Shown: piece by piece, positions 10,394 through 21,700 of the stretch
How positions within the stretch are numbered: the first letter of the stretch is position 1
Layout: the number at the start of each line of letters is the position of its first letter
NCBI GenBank assembly: GCA_947623455.1
Contig: OX392538.1
Coordinates: 29,201,001 to 29,265,000, forward strand
From: Mimachlamys varia
Lineage: Eukaryota > Mollusca > Bivalvia > Pectinida > Pectinidae
Direction of reading: 5' to 3'
Length of the DNA stretch: 64,000 nucleotides
The notes under the pieces: model-generated
The model's input: only the letters and a program-made list of their open reading frames with translations
Database searches by the model: none
Told to the model about the DNA's origin: nothing
Translations under genes and position numbers: made by a program

Positions 10394-13105
10394 ATGGCAT
10401 ATTCGTATACAGGACCCCCCTACCCAGACATTGGAGCACAGACATTTATGAAAAGTGATGAAGATACTAAGAAAACTTTATTACGACAGAAATGGGGCAA
10501 TGCGCATGAGTTCACGTTTCCGTTGAGGTAGGTCTGATCCGCCACCAATTTCATGATTCTGCTCAGGTTAACGAGTCAGTCTACAGGCTACTGAGTAACT
10601 GACTCTTAGCACTTGCAAATAGAGCCTAATGTAACTAGTCATGTACTACGCTCTTAAACTAGACAGTAATCGGGGATATGGCTAGGCCTAATTGGTAGCA
10701 CGAAAGAAAAGAAAACAAGTAGTGCTGGACGTTGCCTGCGGGTCTCACGGTTCTCCCTCTACGGGTGCGTACTACTACCCGGATTCCGGATTTACGGATA
10801 ATCAGTAATTATGAGTGGAATTAAATTAAAACGTAAGTATTGCTATATAAGACGACTCATACTCCTACCCACTTATTAACATAGTCTTTTCTTTTTGAAC
10901 TATCAACTTATAGCCTCCACACCAATTCTATCAGTGCCATTATGATTAATGTTGAGACAATTGACTCTTATATTTCACAATAGCTTGTGTCGCATCCTAC
11001 CTGGAGTGATAGTTGATGAGACTTGAAAACACACTCTAGACCACTAAGCATGCGTTATTAAATTGTAGGTCTTTTGGAGACAAGAGAAGGAAATTCAACA
11101 CGAAATGGCTGAACGATGTTCATTGGCTGCGATACTCTGTGTGCAATGACGCCGTGTATTGCGTATATTGCATACTGTTTGGCGTTTCGGGAAAGTCTGA
11201 TAAAAGTTTCGTTAATCCAGTAACAGACTGGAAAAATCTGTCAACGTACGTCAAGCGACATGAACAGGAGAAAACGCATATCGACTGTGTCGTTTCTGCA
11301 GAGCACTATTTGGAAATAGTGGATGGAAAAAAGGAGCCAATTAATCGAAAAATATCACTATCGTCCATCACAACAGTTGAAAATAACAGGCACATTCTCG
11401 GAAAAATAATAGAAGTACTTGTCATGTGTGGGAAACAGAATATTCCCATACGTGGTCATGTAGAAGATCGGATTTCATGGCGATTTTGCGCGAGATAGGG
11501 AAGGAAGACCGCATTCTTGCAGACCATCTGGAAAACGCGACAGCGAAAGCTAAATACACGTCGCCCGACATACAGAATGAACTAATATCCATTTGCGCAA
11601 CACAGCTCACTAATCAAATTGTAGAAAACTGTAAAAATGCTAGATATTTCGCTCTAATAGTGGATGAGGCAACCGACATATCGACAAAAGAGCAGCTGTC
11701 TTTTTGTGTGCGCTTTGTTGACTTTCATTCTGCCGAAGAGGTGTGTGTACGGGAGGAGTTTCTCGGTTTACTCCATTGCCAGTCAACAAAAGGTGCAGAA
11801 GTTGCCAAAATGGTGTTGACCTACGTACAGGAACTCGGGTTAGACATGCTTAAGATTCGAGCACAATGCTATGACGGAGCAGCAAACATGTCGGGAAAAT
11901 TCAAAGGGGTACAGGCGCGTGTTCGAGAGCGTGTTCCAGAAGCGAATTATGTCCATTGCAAAGCCCATTGCCTAAATTTAGCGCTTGTACACAGCTCCAA
12001 AATTCCCTGCGTTCGTACAATGATGTCAACAGTCCAGGACATTGCATTCTCCTTTGATTATTCAGCTAAACGCTTAACGGCGTTCGCTGATGAACTCGCT
12101 GACGACGTGGTCACACAGGATCAATTGCAGCACCGTCAGAAGCTTAGAACACTCTGTGAGACCAGATGGACAAGTCGCGCAGATGCACTTTCGACCTTCC
12201 AGAAGGCATTCAACGTTGTAGTGCATAGCCTAGAAACACTGCAAGAGGATGGAGATGACAAGGCTGGTCAGTACTTGGCAGCTATTCTCAGATTCGACTT
12301 CATTATAAGCTTAGTTGTAGCCGACCATGTTTTGAGCTCTACTGTGGCCTTGACTAACTTACTTCAAAAAGTCGACATGGATCTGATGGAGGCAGTTTCG
12401 GAAACCAAAGTAGTTCTTCATATTCTCCACGAGGAAAGGAATGATCCTGAAGTGTGGAATGCACTATTTGAAAGAGCAACAGATCTTGGAGCAGACTTCG
12501 AGGTTGTTCCATCAGTACCTCGTAGGGCCGGGAGGCAACAGCATCGCGCCAACTACAACGTAAATGACCCGTCTGACTATTGGAGAGTCTCGCTCTATAA
12601 TGTCTTCCTTGACCACCTGATGCAGGAAATGGACGAAAGGATTCTAAAAAATGAAGCTCGTTTCTCAGCAGAGTGTCTGATCCCGGTGAAGGTTGCGAAC
12701 CTGACTGACGCCAAAAGAAACGACGTTTACGCAGCCTACGCTCATGACATGAGTGGAACACCCGCGGAATTTGAAAACGAAGTCTCTAGATGGAAGGTGA
12801 GGTGGTCCATGTCTCAGGAAAAGCCTAAACGTGTATTGGAAACACTAAGGAAGACCAACAAGGATCTGTATCCCGGTATCTATACCATCCTTACCATCCT
12901 CCTCACAATGCCACCAACATCTGCATCCTGCGAAAGATCCTTCAGTGCGATGAAGAGAATTAAGAATTACTTGAGGTCAAGGATGACCACTAGCCGCCTG
13001 TCGTCATTGGCAATGTTACACATACACAGGGACATTGACATCGACATCAACAGGGCAATTAACAGCTTCGCCTCATCCAAATGCCGACAGCTAGATTTTA
13101 TTTAA
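10394..13105 (+). pseudogene. hAT transposase, ZMYM1/TTF-type zinc-finger family, one frameshift
   Basis: Exon 1 is 10,394-10,527 (starts MAYSYTGPPYPD, ends in the phase of a FTFPLR motif). Exon 2 is 11,069-13,105. The junction gives a TTF-type zinc-finger domain (KWLNDVHWLRYSV, then YCVYCILF). Further on are RGHVEDR, LIVDEATDIS (first catalytic Asp), CYDGAANMSG (second Asp), CETRW, and the C-terminal hAT dimerisation region with PPTSASCERSFSAMKRIKNY. About 720 residues, usual for the family. Near 11,465-11,475 the frame changes between GHVEDR and SDFMAIL, best explained by loss of one base. No other break is seen, so inactivation looks recent. A 119-residue open frame from 11,139 and a 559-residue frame from 11,426 are the two pieces of this one gene. 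Confidence 0.9.
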
Positions 13106-13247
13106 TTTCTCGAAGTTTTGAGTATTACAACTCATTTTGGAACAATGACGTCACTGGCGTTTATTTCAAAAAATATTTCTGTTAAATGCATTGTTAAAGT
13201 TGAATAATATTCATCTTATCGTAAAAGGTGTTTCCAATACAAATGAT

Positions 13248-13495
13248 ATTAAGGGAAAATAATAAAACCATCATTTATCAACGCATTTTTTATTTCATAA
13301 AATCGACTTACAAAAAGCACCAGGACCCATCAAATGCATTACAAAATCTAAAGTTTTATTTTCTGGGGGAGGCCATTGTATATTAAGGGAAAATAATAAA
13401 ATCGTCATTTATAAACACATTTTTTTATTTCATAAAATCGACTCTCCAAATGCACCAGAACCCATCTAATGCATTACAAAATCTGATATGTAATC
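13248..13495. repeat. Direct duplication (~135 bp, two copies) in the hAT 3' region
   Basis: The block tattaagggaaaataataaa ... tttcataaaatcgact ... aatgcattacaaaatct occurs at about 13,248-13,350 and again at about 13,382-13,484. A partial echo (tacaccagaatgcacc) follows near 13,658. Confidence 0.7.
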
Positions 13496-13818
13496 AAATA
13501 TATAACACATATTTACCGGTATACATGTATTATATCAACAAAGGAATTTCAATTCAACTCTGTAGAAACAAAAATTATGAGAGCATATAAAATAGTCAGC
13601 TGCAAAAAAAATATCTGAAATACCAGTACAAATTTATAACAAAATATCCTTTCAAAATACACCAGAATGCACCACAGAGCTTCTAGATTTCAAAATTTTT
13701 ACGGGGGGGGGGGCATGCCCCCGGACCCCCCTAGCTTGCTTCGCGCCTGCGGCGCAACACCTCGGGCGCCTGCGGCGCCATGTGCCTGCACTTCAATTCC
13801 AACCCAGCTACGCCCCTG

Positions 13819-14939
13819 TGTGCCTAACTATAAGATCGCAGCGGGACTATACATATGTTGTATATGCTAGTCTTGTAAAACACCAATCAAATCATATACT
13901 AGTAGACATCAAGTGTACGTGTATATCGAATAGAAGAATTTTACAAATGTTTCAGTTTTTATGCAGTCAAAGTTTAACTAATACTTTTTTGCGCATTTTT
14001 TTTTTCAAAGATATGTTTCCGATGGTTTTCGAAGGTAATTCACTATTAGACAGCTAAACACCGTTTTAGTTTACTTTGAGTTACCATATTACATGTACAG
14101 AATTCACAAAACTTCTAAAAGTGTGATTGAAAATATCAATTATTTATCGAACTTCCACTTTTTTCCATTGCAAAAAAAAAATAATCCAAATTAAATCACA
14201 TTGACAAAATAGTAATCAGCAACACTTAATTTTACTAGAGTCCTAAGACATCATACCTGTAGTTCTAAGCTCTAGATCGTTTTAACGTTAGATAAAAATA
14301 ACATTAAGCTATAGCTACCTTATCCAGTACCCCAGTCTGTACAGCAATCACCCGTCAGTGACGTTGTCCGGGCTTTAAAGTGTCATTGAAGTTATGTAAA
14401 TTAGATTCTAGATATCTACGTTTGACCCCTGGCTCCTCGCCTGATGCTCACTGACTGGTTGTCTCTCCGATAACTGCCTCGTCGCCCGATCGATCAGAAG
14501 GGCAACATGCGATCGTTAGGTCATGATAACGGTATGGGTAACATAGTGACACACATATATATAAAACAGTATTTGTTGTCATTTATTTTTAGTACTAAGA
14601 AATGCTATCGTTTATAATTCGAAACAAGTATATATACACACTGGCCTCAGCACGACCCGTAATGACACTTAAAGGTGCAGCACTATACATGCGAGAGTAT
14701 TTCTGTTGCTTTGATCATGCCAATAATGCATGTATGTGTAATAGGAAGAGGAAAAGTGCTAAAGACGCGACCCTTCTGACCTAAAGGGATATTCCCTACA
14801 GCTCACGCTTGTAATCAATGCACATCTTTTACACAAATCTGCTTTTATTTCTAAATCTCCAACCCAGATTCTTTGACTTCCAACCAAGGATTCTCCTACA
14901 TTAAAACAGCTAGGAAAGATCAACGGCACCAGTTTGCAA
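13819..14939. other. Intergenic, nothing recognised
   Basis: AT-rich spacer between the hAT element and a SINE copy. Two short open frames (13,782-14,057 and 14,602-14,784) lack any motif I recognise, and the first begins inside the transposon end. No convincing gene or repeat is seen. Confidence 0.4.
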
Positions 14940-15065
14940 TCGGACGATGAAAGTGATAAAGATAATGCCCGTCGCTGGGGTTCGAACCCGTGCCCCTGTT
15001 TTGGCTATCCAATCCGATGCTCTACCGCTGACCTAAAGGGACATTCCTTACAGCTTACGCTTGTA
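14940..15065 (-). mobile_element. tRNA-derived SINE (minus orientation)
   Basis: On the minus strand the sequence gives a box A (taggtcagcggtagagca) and a box B (gggttcgaacccc) with tRNA-like spacing. It is followed by a non-tRNA body containing ggaaacaaaacagg. Related pieces occur at 42.3-42.9 kb. The arms do not form a full cloverleaf with matching acceptor stem, so this is not called a tRNA gene. Confidence 0.6.
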
Positions 15066-16240
15066 AGGCAACCAAATCTATGCTTTCACAAGTTCGACCT
15101 GTTTTGTTTCCACAGTCGCCTTCTAAGCTTCACTGATGAGTCCTAGAAGGACGAAACAGCAGTGTGATGAAGCTTGGTTCATTGTTTTGTACAAATCTTT
15201 CAGTCTGATCAATCTTTTGCTATTCTTGGAAGACGAGACATGGAACTAAAAATAAAAGAGGACTCTTGAGGAGAACAATCTTCATTCACCATGTTGATAT
15301 GTTTTTAAATAGAGGCACACCCTAGCTGAGGCATGACATATTAACGTCATTTCTATTACAACTATTGTAACTCAAGTTAAATACAATTATTACTTTATCA
15401 AGTACTCCTGTTTGCCCGTGAAGGGGGGGGGGTCAAGGGACGGGCAGGTGCATGGATGCATTATTCATCGCGCTATCCGACCATCCATCTGTTACTCACT
15501 GACTTTCAAATATCATATTAACTATATTTGTATGTCTCCCCTTTAAATGACGGGAAATATACATTATTCTATAAGAAGCTGTTCATCTGGCTATGGTTCT
15601 TATAGTCCTTCTAACAATTTCCTGTCCGAACCATTATTCTAAACCGTTGTTCAAAGATAGCGTGAAGAAATTTGATAAGTCATTGTGACCTCATGTTCAG
15701 GTCAAATAAATGAGTTTTTCTTTCAATTATTCTTGTCCGGGCGATACGTTTTTAAATCGTTTGTGATATACTGATAAAACTTGCAGTATGCCTGCATCGC
15801 TCACAGACAATGTGCGGTGTATTGCCATCTGTTCAATGTGACTTTCACTAAAAAGTCAAAGATTAAAATATCTTATGGTGTCAAACATTCAAAGGTGTAC
15901 GCCAAGGTGATATGCCAACGCCCCCTTTATTGTCTAATTCCATGTAAAAAATAATTTACCAAACCTTGGACCAAATGTCAAACTTATATTTTATTATCTT
16001 TTCCTCAAGGTCATGGGATCAAATGTCGAGGTAAAATTTTACATTTCCTTACTGTATTATATAAAAAAAATATGAATTTATGACGCGAATTCGGTAGAAA
16101 TCAACAATTTGTATCAATTAACTAACATCAAGGTAATCGAATCAAAGGGCAAGGTCTCTCAGCTGCTAAACGTTTTGTTATGACATTATGAAGTTAAATT
16201 GGTGTCAAATGTGTCAAATTTTACATTGCTGCTGAATTTA
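15066..16240. other. Intergenic, nothing recognised
   Basis: Spacer with a poly-G run near 15,424. The tract 15,880-16,230 has repeated phrases such as caaggtcatgggatcaaatg and gtcaaatgt, reminiscent of the 'aggtca' repeat family but too degraded to assign. No coding exon was recognised. Confidence 0.4.
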
Positions 16241-16384
16241 AGGTCATATTGTAACGGTCTAGACCGGGTCAATGGTCGGCGACCATAGATAGCTCAATTG
16301 GTTGAGCGACCGTCTAGATTAGGAAAGGTCCCGAGTTCGAACCCCAATCTGGTAGTGCATTTTTCCTCTCCTGTTACGTTTGGC
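16241..16384 (+). mobile_element. tRNA-derived SINE
   Basis: The tRNA-like head includes gatagctcaattggttgagc (box A region) and ggtcccgagttcgaacccc (box B), followed by caatctggtagtgcattttt and ctcctgttac. Just upstream is the short palindrome ggtctagacc. The same tail recurs at 17,381-17,456. Confidence 0.65.
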
Positions 16385-16829
16385 GCCCAACAAAATATAC
16401 TTATAGAAGGCGGTATCGAGTCTTGGGTGTGTCCGGGGTGAAGACTTTAGTTTAAACTCTATTTTATTCAATAATACATGGCAATATCATATATACAATA
16501 TAATTTCGAAAAGGATTCAGAAACAAGTACTATGTAAATCCTTCTCCTTGTAGACATGCAGCAGCTATGGAACAGTACTGACAATACTTAATGCTATTTG
16601 GATATAGAAATATGATTGAACATTACTTGCATTTTAACATGTGCATGGAAAATAAAGAGAAAGGGTGCAGGGGATTGAAAGGGGCTGGGGGAATGCTTAC
16701 GGTGAAGGTAGGACAAGCGCAGTTTTATTCATCGAATTTTATATATGAAGAGGCAGCATTGGGTCTGTGCATATTATATGAAGTAACTAATTATTATTAC
16801 ATAAGACAACATGATGTAATTTTTAATTT

Positions 16830-17378
16830 TCAGAAGCGTCTAGACTGACAGATGAAACTTTGTACACAATCAAAAATAATTTCATTCATGTGATCTGATA
16901 GTTCATAAAGTAAGATGTCAACATTATAGTTAGGGGGTAGGTGACTAAAACATTGGATTCTAGGCTGTTGGTAGTTAGGACAATGGAAGAGAAAATGTTC
17001 AGTAGTTTCAGAAGACAGTTTACATGAACAAAGAGGACTATCAACTAAAGTTCGTCTGAACAGGTGACCGTTTAAAGAACTGCAGTTCATTCGAAGCCTT
17101 GCATGATAAATTTGACCTTGTCTGCTATTACAGTAGAAGTAGTGTTTAGGGACAGAGTGAGTGTCGGTATTTAGGAATACTTTAAGGTTGGTAATTGAGG
17201 GATTAGATTTTATGTCGTCGGGGAGTGAATTCCATAAGTCTACAGAGGAGGGTAGGAAAGAGTGTTTATATAGATTAGTTCGGCAGTTAACTTGGCAGAA
17301 ATCATTAGCTCTTCTTGTATTGTACGTATGTATATTTAAGGTGAAGACTTTGTTAAAGGAGGGAGGAATGTGGCGGAT
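16830..17378 (-). pseudogene. LINE ORF2 C-terminal fragment (jockey/CR1-like)
   Basis: On the minus strand one frame stays open for about 183 codons to a stop at 16,830. It reads through YNTRRANDF, SFLPSSVDLWNSLPDDIKS and TNLKVFLN. It then reaches a Cys/His segment with LCSCKLSSETTEHFLFHCPN. This order (R-rich strand, 'S.LWN.LP', then a zinc-knuckle-like C..C...EH.L..C) is typical of the extreme C terminus of non-LTR retrotransposon polymerases. The RT catalytic part is missing, as expected of a 5'-truncated copy, although the 183-codon frame itself is intact. It lies between two SINE tails. Confidence 0.8.
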
Positions 17379-17380
17379 CT

Positions 17381-17456
17381 AGGGTGTCCGTCTAGAGTTT
17401 GGAAGGTCCCGGGTTCGAATCCCAATCTGGTCGTGCATTTTTCCGCTCCTGTTACA
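17381..17456 (+). mobile_element. SINE fragment (box B and tail)
   Basis: It contains ggaaggtcccgggttcgaat, cccaatctggtcgtgcattt and ctcctgttac, the same tail as at 16,300-16,384. The A-box half is absent; LINE sequence abuts it directly. Confidence 0.6.
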
Positions 17457-17966
17457 CATATAACATAGTGTATTCCTTCCTGGTGTGTCAGTGTTTTATG
17501 AAATATGATGACATCGGAAACTCTGTCCTGGCATTGTTGGAGGACTGCTGTATTATAATATTAGGTCATATAAAGGTTCTAATAAGCATATCTGCAAAAT
17601 TTCCAGGGAATTCTTTCTGGACCCCAAATTCATGAACAAAGCATGTAACTATAGGAAAAATTGGATACGTCTTTTTTTTCACTCATAAGATTTATATCAT
17701 TATCATGATTACTTTACAATTCTATTTTCGTTTAAATGATATTTTTATTTCAGGTCGCTTTCTTACATTGGTTTGTGTAATATGATTTAATTGTTGCAAA
17801 TAGATATATGATCTGCTATAAAATTGTATCCTGGACGGTTATGCATCTAATAAAAAAACTAAAAATCGGTTAAATTTATGTTGTCCAAGTTCAACGATGT
17901 CAAAACAAAAATAAATGTGTATAAAGTTTGATATGAGAGCTTCCAAGCTATTAATATAATATACAG

Positions 17967-18129
17967 CACAGGGACCTGAGAATTTGTTACAGCTAGTTTT
18001 GGATTAATATTACACTTTTGAGGGGTTTAGATCAATTTTCGAAAAAATGCCCCTCTATGATTCCCCCCAAAAGTGTAAAATAGTTAGGTCCAAAATTGGC
18101 TGTAACAAAATCTCAGCTAGGTCCTTGTG
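17967..18129. mobile_element. Foldback MITE of the CACAGGGACCTGAG family, copy 2
   Basis: Left end cacagggacctgagaatt plus gttacagctagttttgg; right end ggtccaaaattggctgtaac and aggtccttgtg. It lies about 560 bp upstream of the SENP start codon. Confidence 0.8.
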
Positions 18130-18686
18130 ATGTCCAGCTAGTAGGTATAAGAGGAAAAAATACTGCCTAACCGGCGAGCTATCTTTTCCAGTCATGCGGT
18201 TTAATCCGGGGACATCATTCTCCGTCGGCACGTGTATCATAGTTAATGTTAATGCAAAGAGGTCACCATAAATGTAATTAAGTTGTTTCGCATATATATT
18301 CAATAACATGAGCTAAAATTTTATCAAGATTATGTCACTCTTTACCCTGCGTACAAATCATGGTTAATATTTGTCGCTATTCAGGATAATAAATCTAATT
18401 ATTAATCAATTATAAACAAATTAAGACATTTTTTAAAGGAAGCTTGTGAAATCAAGGACTTATTGGTATCGTTTATAATTCAGCGTTGAAATAAATCAAG
18501 AAGATCGTCCCTAATGATAGATTATTTAAAATATCTCTTCAAGCAGACGACATTTTGTGTTGTGCACCCTATTTTTTACCGTGTGTTGTCCCAATTACGT
18601 CCCTTTAATCTACTAGGTGGCGCTTTGTGGTTATTTCCGTGGCGCAATCAAATTTTCGCAGGGAAATCTCACTGAGAGAGCGTGCA
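18130..18686 (+). promoter_or_regulatory. Upstream region and likely 5' UTR of the SENP gene
   Basis: There is no other gene here. The last ~90 bp before the ATG (ctaggtggcgctttgtgg ... ctgagagagcgtgc) are richer in GC than their surroundings and probably hold the transcription start. No TATA box at a convincing distance was identified, so the promoter is inferred only from position. Confidence 0.35.
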
Positions 18687-18790
18687 ATGCTTAGCTCTTT
18701 GACAACAAGGGTTCGCACCTTTTTGTTTAATGACGAAGGGACAATAGCACATGAACAGAGTTCAAGAAAGAGAAAACGGATAGACGAGTG
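18687..18790 (+). CDS. SENP1/2: SENP exon 1, separated from exon 2 by a 19.5-kb intron
   Basis: The exon reads [18 protein letters not shown] and later [10 protein letters not shown] before a consensus donor (GAGTG, gtaagt). Joining to exon 2 at 38,249 makes a Cys codon and continues [18 protein letters not shown]. Human SENP2 has the same order: a short hydrophobic/basic start, KRRRSDS, then AKRPRLD. The link rests on phase and motif order across a long intron, so it is less certain than the remaining exons. Confidence 0.8.
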
Positions 18791-21700
18791 GTAAGTTATT
18801 CATTAAAGTCTCCCGATGTTTGACTACCTCTTCAACTTGCTTCGGCTCTTTGCCGATTGGAGAAAACAAAGATGTTCATCACTTTCAAAACAACAATACT
18901 TCAACAAATCGTGGTATCTGTCATTATGATGTTACTACTTTGAAGGAAATATAGTTTATATTATAGATTGGATCAATGTTTCTATAATCTTTCTCTAGAT
19001 TATCTGTAGTTTTCACATGTGGACACCGAAAAACCCGGTGCTATTTTTAGACGAGTTTCTTACAAGGGGATCATATTGATTGAATGGATTACAACTGTTT
19101 GAAATATTTGTATTTTTGTTTTCATTTAAATATAAACACAAATTACAAGTAGGTTAGTAATTATTTACACATTTTGGCACTGATATAACTGAAAGGAAAT
19201 ATTTCGACTTTTTAAAAATCTATCATTTTGATTCATGCAAGCACTAGGGAATAGCTTTTGTTGATGCTACTCGTAAATATATGAGGATTTCAACAAATCA
19301 CTAGGGTATTCACCGAGGGGCGAGGTGATTCAACTAAAACCATGTTTATTCACCAATTAGCGATGATACTCAACAAAAAATATTAACATCACTAATGCTC
19401 GATAATAGTCACTAATGTCCCGATAAGAATCAACAACGGTCCGGTAAAATTCAACAAGGTTCGATTTGACCACGTGACCAAACTGATAGAGCAGCTAGTT
19501 TACCTGTACACACGACTGGCAGTGACCAAGATCTCGCCATGGTTACGGCCACGGCCGTACGCCGGGTCGACTTACATGCATTGGATCACACACAAACATG
19601 CCAAGTTCCTTTCACAGAGATGTTATGTTAGTGTAACAAAGTTATGAATGCTAATCCCATCATTAGGATGTTTTGATGTACCACGAAATTATATTAGATT
19701 GCTTTCTAATTCCTTTGTTGTACGTACACGTTTCGATAGTACATTGTGTACACAAGTTTTAGGTTACAAAGTTAAATCTTTTGCAGTAGCAAGTACTGCC
19801 TCAGGCAACTCACCTATTGAGCTGACGACTTCACGCCTCACTGCACACGTCTTTGACAGCCACTGTATGGCTTCCGTTGGTGTATACTGGAGAGCGACAC
19901 GACAGCCTAAGTTCCAAGTGGTATTTAATATCATTCGTTTTCTGCAACTGTACGCGTAATCTTTCCATTTAACACTGTGATTAAAACTGTACATGCTTTG
20001 TATGACGTATGTATACGTATAAAACATTTGTGACTATGTGGTTTGCATTAGTTTATCTGTAAATGTTCACGTAATTTTTCCATTGAAAACAGTGAACACG
20101 GTAATATTCACTGCCGATCAAATGCTTTGTATGTGTTTGTCTCAATAAAAACATGCTTGTATAATTTTTCATGATCTGGTTTTCATTCGTTAACTGTAAT
20201 TGTAGTTGTACATCGACTTCGATAGCATAATTCCGTGATTCTTCATATTATTTTGAGCATTTTTATTAAATTAACACAACATCAAACGTTCGTTTCGAAC
20301 GTGCTGATAATGCTGATTGACAAGAGACTGATTTTTACGTACATTTGTAAGAAGTTCGCAAGATGGAGTCATATAAGTTTAATATTTGAGATTGAAATGT
20401 TAGATACACAGAGCGGTGTATGCTTAAATTCTATTTTCGGGTCACCTTCGACCGGTTTTAGATCGGATTTAGATAGCATCCAATTCCGTGGTATTCGGAC
20501 TAAAATAAGGTATAATATTTATGTCACACCATTATGAGAATGCGGGGATTTCCAGGTATATACAGAGCAAACCTGCTCATGAACTTTTAATGTGTGTGTA
20601 GATTTGTTTCGTTATCCGCTTGTGGTTGGTCTGGTGTGCAAGTTCTCATTAATCATCAAATCCGCCAATGGGACTGATTTGTCTGAAACATCTATCGAGC
20701 TCCTATGTCAGATGTGGGAGGAGCTTATCTAGTACATGTGACGCCTAATAAATGTAATATTACCGTTTTTTATTTACATGTTCTGTAATGTTGAATCGTA
20801 ATCAAAATGGCGGCGTAACGCTTTAACCTTTATGAAATTAATGAAAGCCTAACGGGTATCAAGTTAATCACCCTTGATCAAATGTAACCAGTACCGAGCA
20901 GGCAGACACATTTTATTGTGTCCGAATCCTTATCCAATAATCAATACTAATGACCCTCATGTGTTGAAATCTCAGCGACACTTGCCTAATTATTATTAAA
21001 AGTGGAAGGCCTATTACCATGACAAGAGGTATTTCGATTCGGATCCAGCTCATTGACAATTTGAAACGGTATTTAAAGGGGATGGATGAATGAATGGGGG
21101 CAAAAAGGGTGCATGACAAACGGGAGTGCGCATAAAGCGTTATTTTTACATACTTTCGTTTAAAATCATTTAATTTTCAACGTTTCGTGAGTGTAAGTAT
21201 GTATGAAGCTTATCATAAAACAGTTATTTTACCTATATTGTGTTTACATATATAATTGCGAATTGTTACAGTTAATTCAAAAATATTTTTGTTGGTCAGG
21301 TGATTGGAAAAAGGAAAGAAGATACGCCCTCGACACATACGGAAGACGAACAAGACCTCGCCAAATTTCTTATAAGTACATACCTGTGTTGACGTCAAAG
21401 ACAAATATCAAGAAAAAGACTCACCAAACCTGTTATGGTTATGCATCAACTTCTGAAACAGTATTCATTAAATACTCCAATAAAAGATCGACCATTTATT
21501 GCTATCGCTATTTGTGCAAAAAAATCAAGTCCCTGTCTAACTGGTCTTGCACTATTTTTGCATGTTTATTTTTTAATCTGATTAGAAAATCAGTTGTGTT
21601 ATTTCTTGTTTTCCTTTTTTGTTCATAATACAGTGACGTTTGTCACGTTACGTCATCTTCACATTGAATTCAATGTTAATTTGGGTTTTTTTTTCGTCAA

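Larger units (their letters stand above)
10094..13818 (+). mobile_element. hAT-superfamily DNA transposon (ZMYM1-like transposase)
   Basis: The 3.7-kb element begins CAGGGGCGTAGCTG and ends CAGCTACGCCCCTG, perfect 14-bp inverted ends of the form common in hAT elements. It encodes one transposase in two exons, then AT-rich 3' sequence and a GC-rich tail at 13,700-13,790 with an uninterrupted G run, gcatgcccccgg and two ctgcggcgc motifs. An 8-bp duplication is expected. The flanks (ATATGTGC left, TGTGCCTA right) share only TGTGC out of register, so I do not claim one. Confidence 0.88.

Noticed and set aside
12354..12761. 135-residue minus-strand frame
   Set aside because: Shadow of the hAT transposase reading frame on the other strand.
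16285..16355. tRNA gene
   Set aside because: Boxes A and B are present but the acceptor stem does not pair properly and the head continues into a SINE body that recurs elsewhere in the window.
19648..19959. 103-residue frame conserved in both arms of the giant element
   Set aside because: The noncoding parts of the arms are equally conserved, the opposite strand has an 87-residue frame over the same bases, and no family motif is visible.
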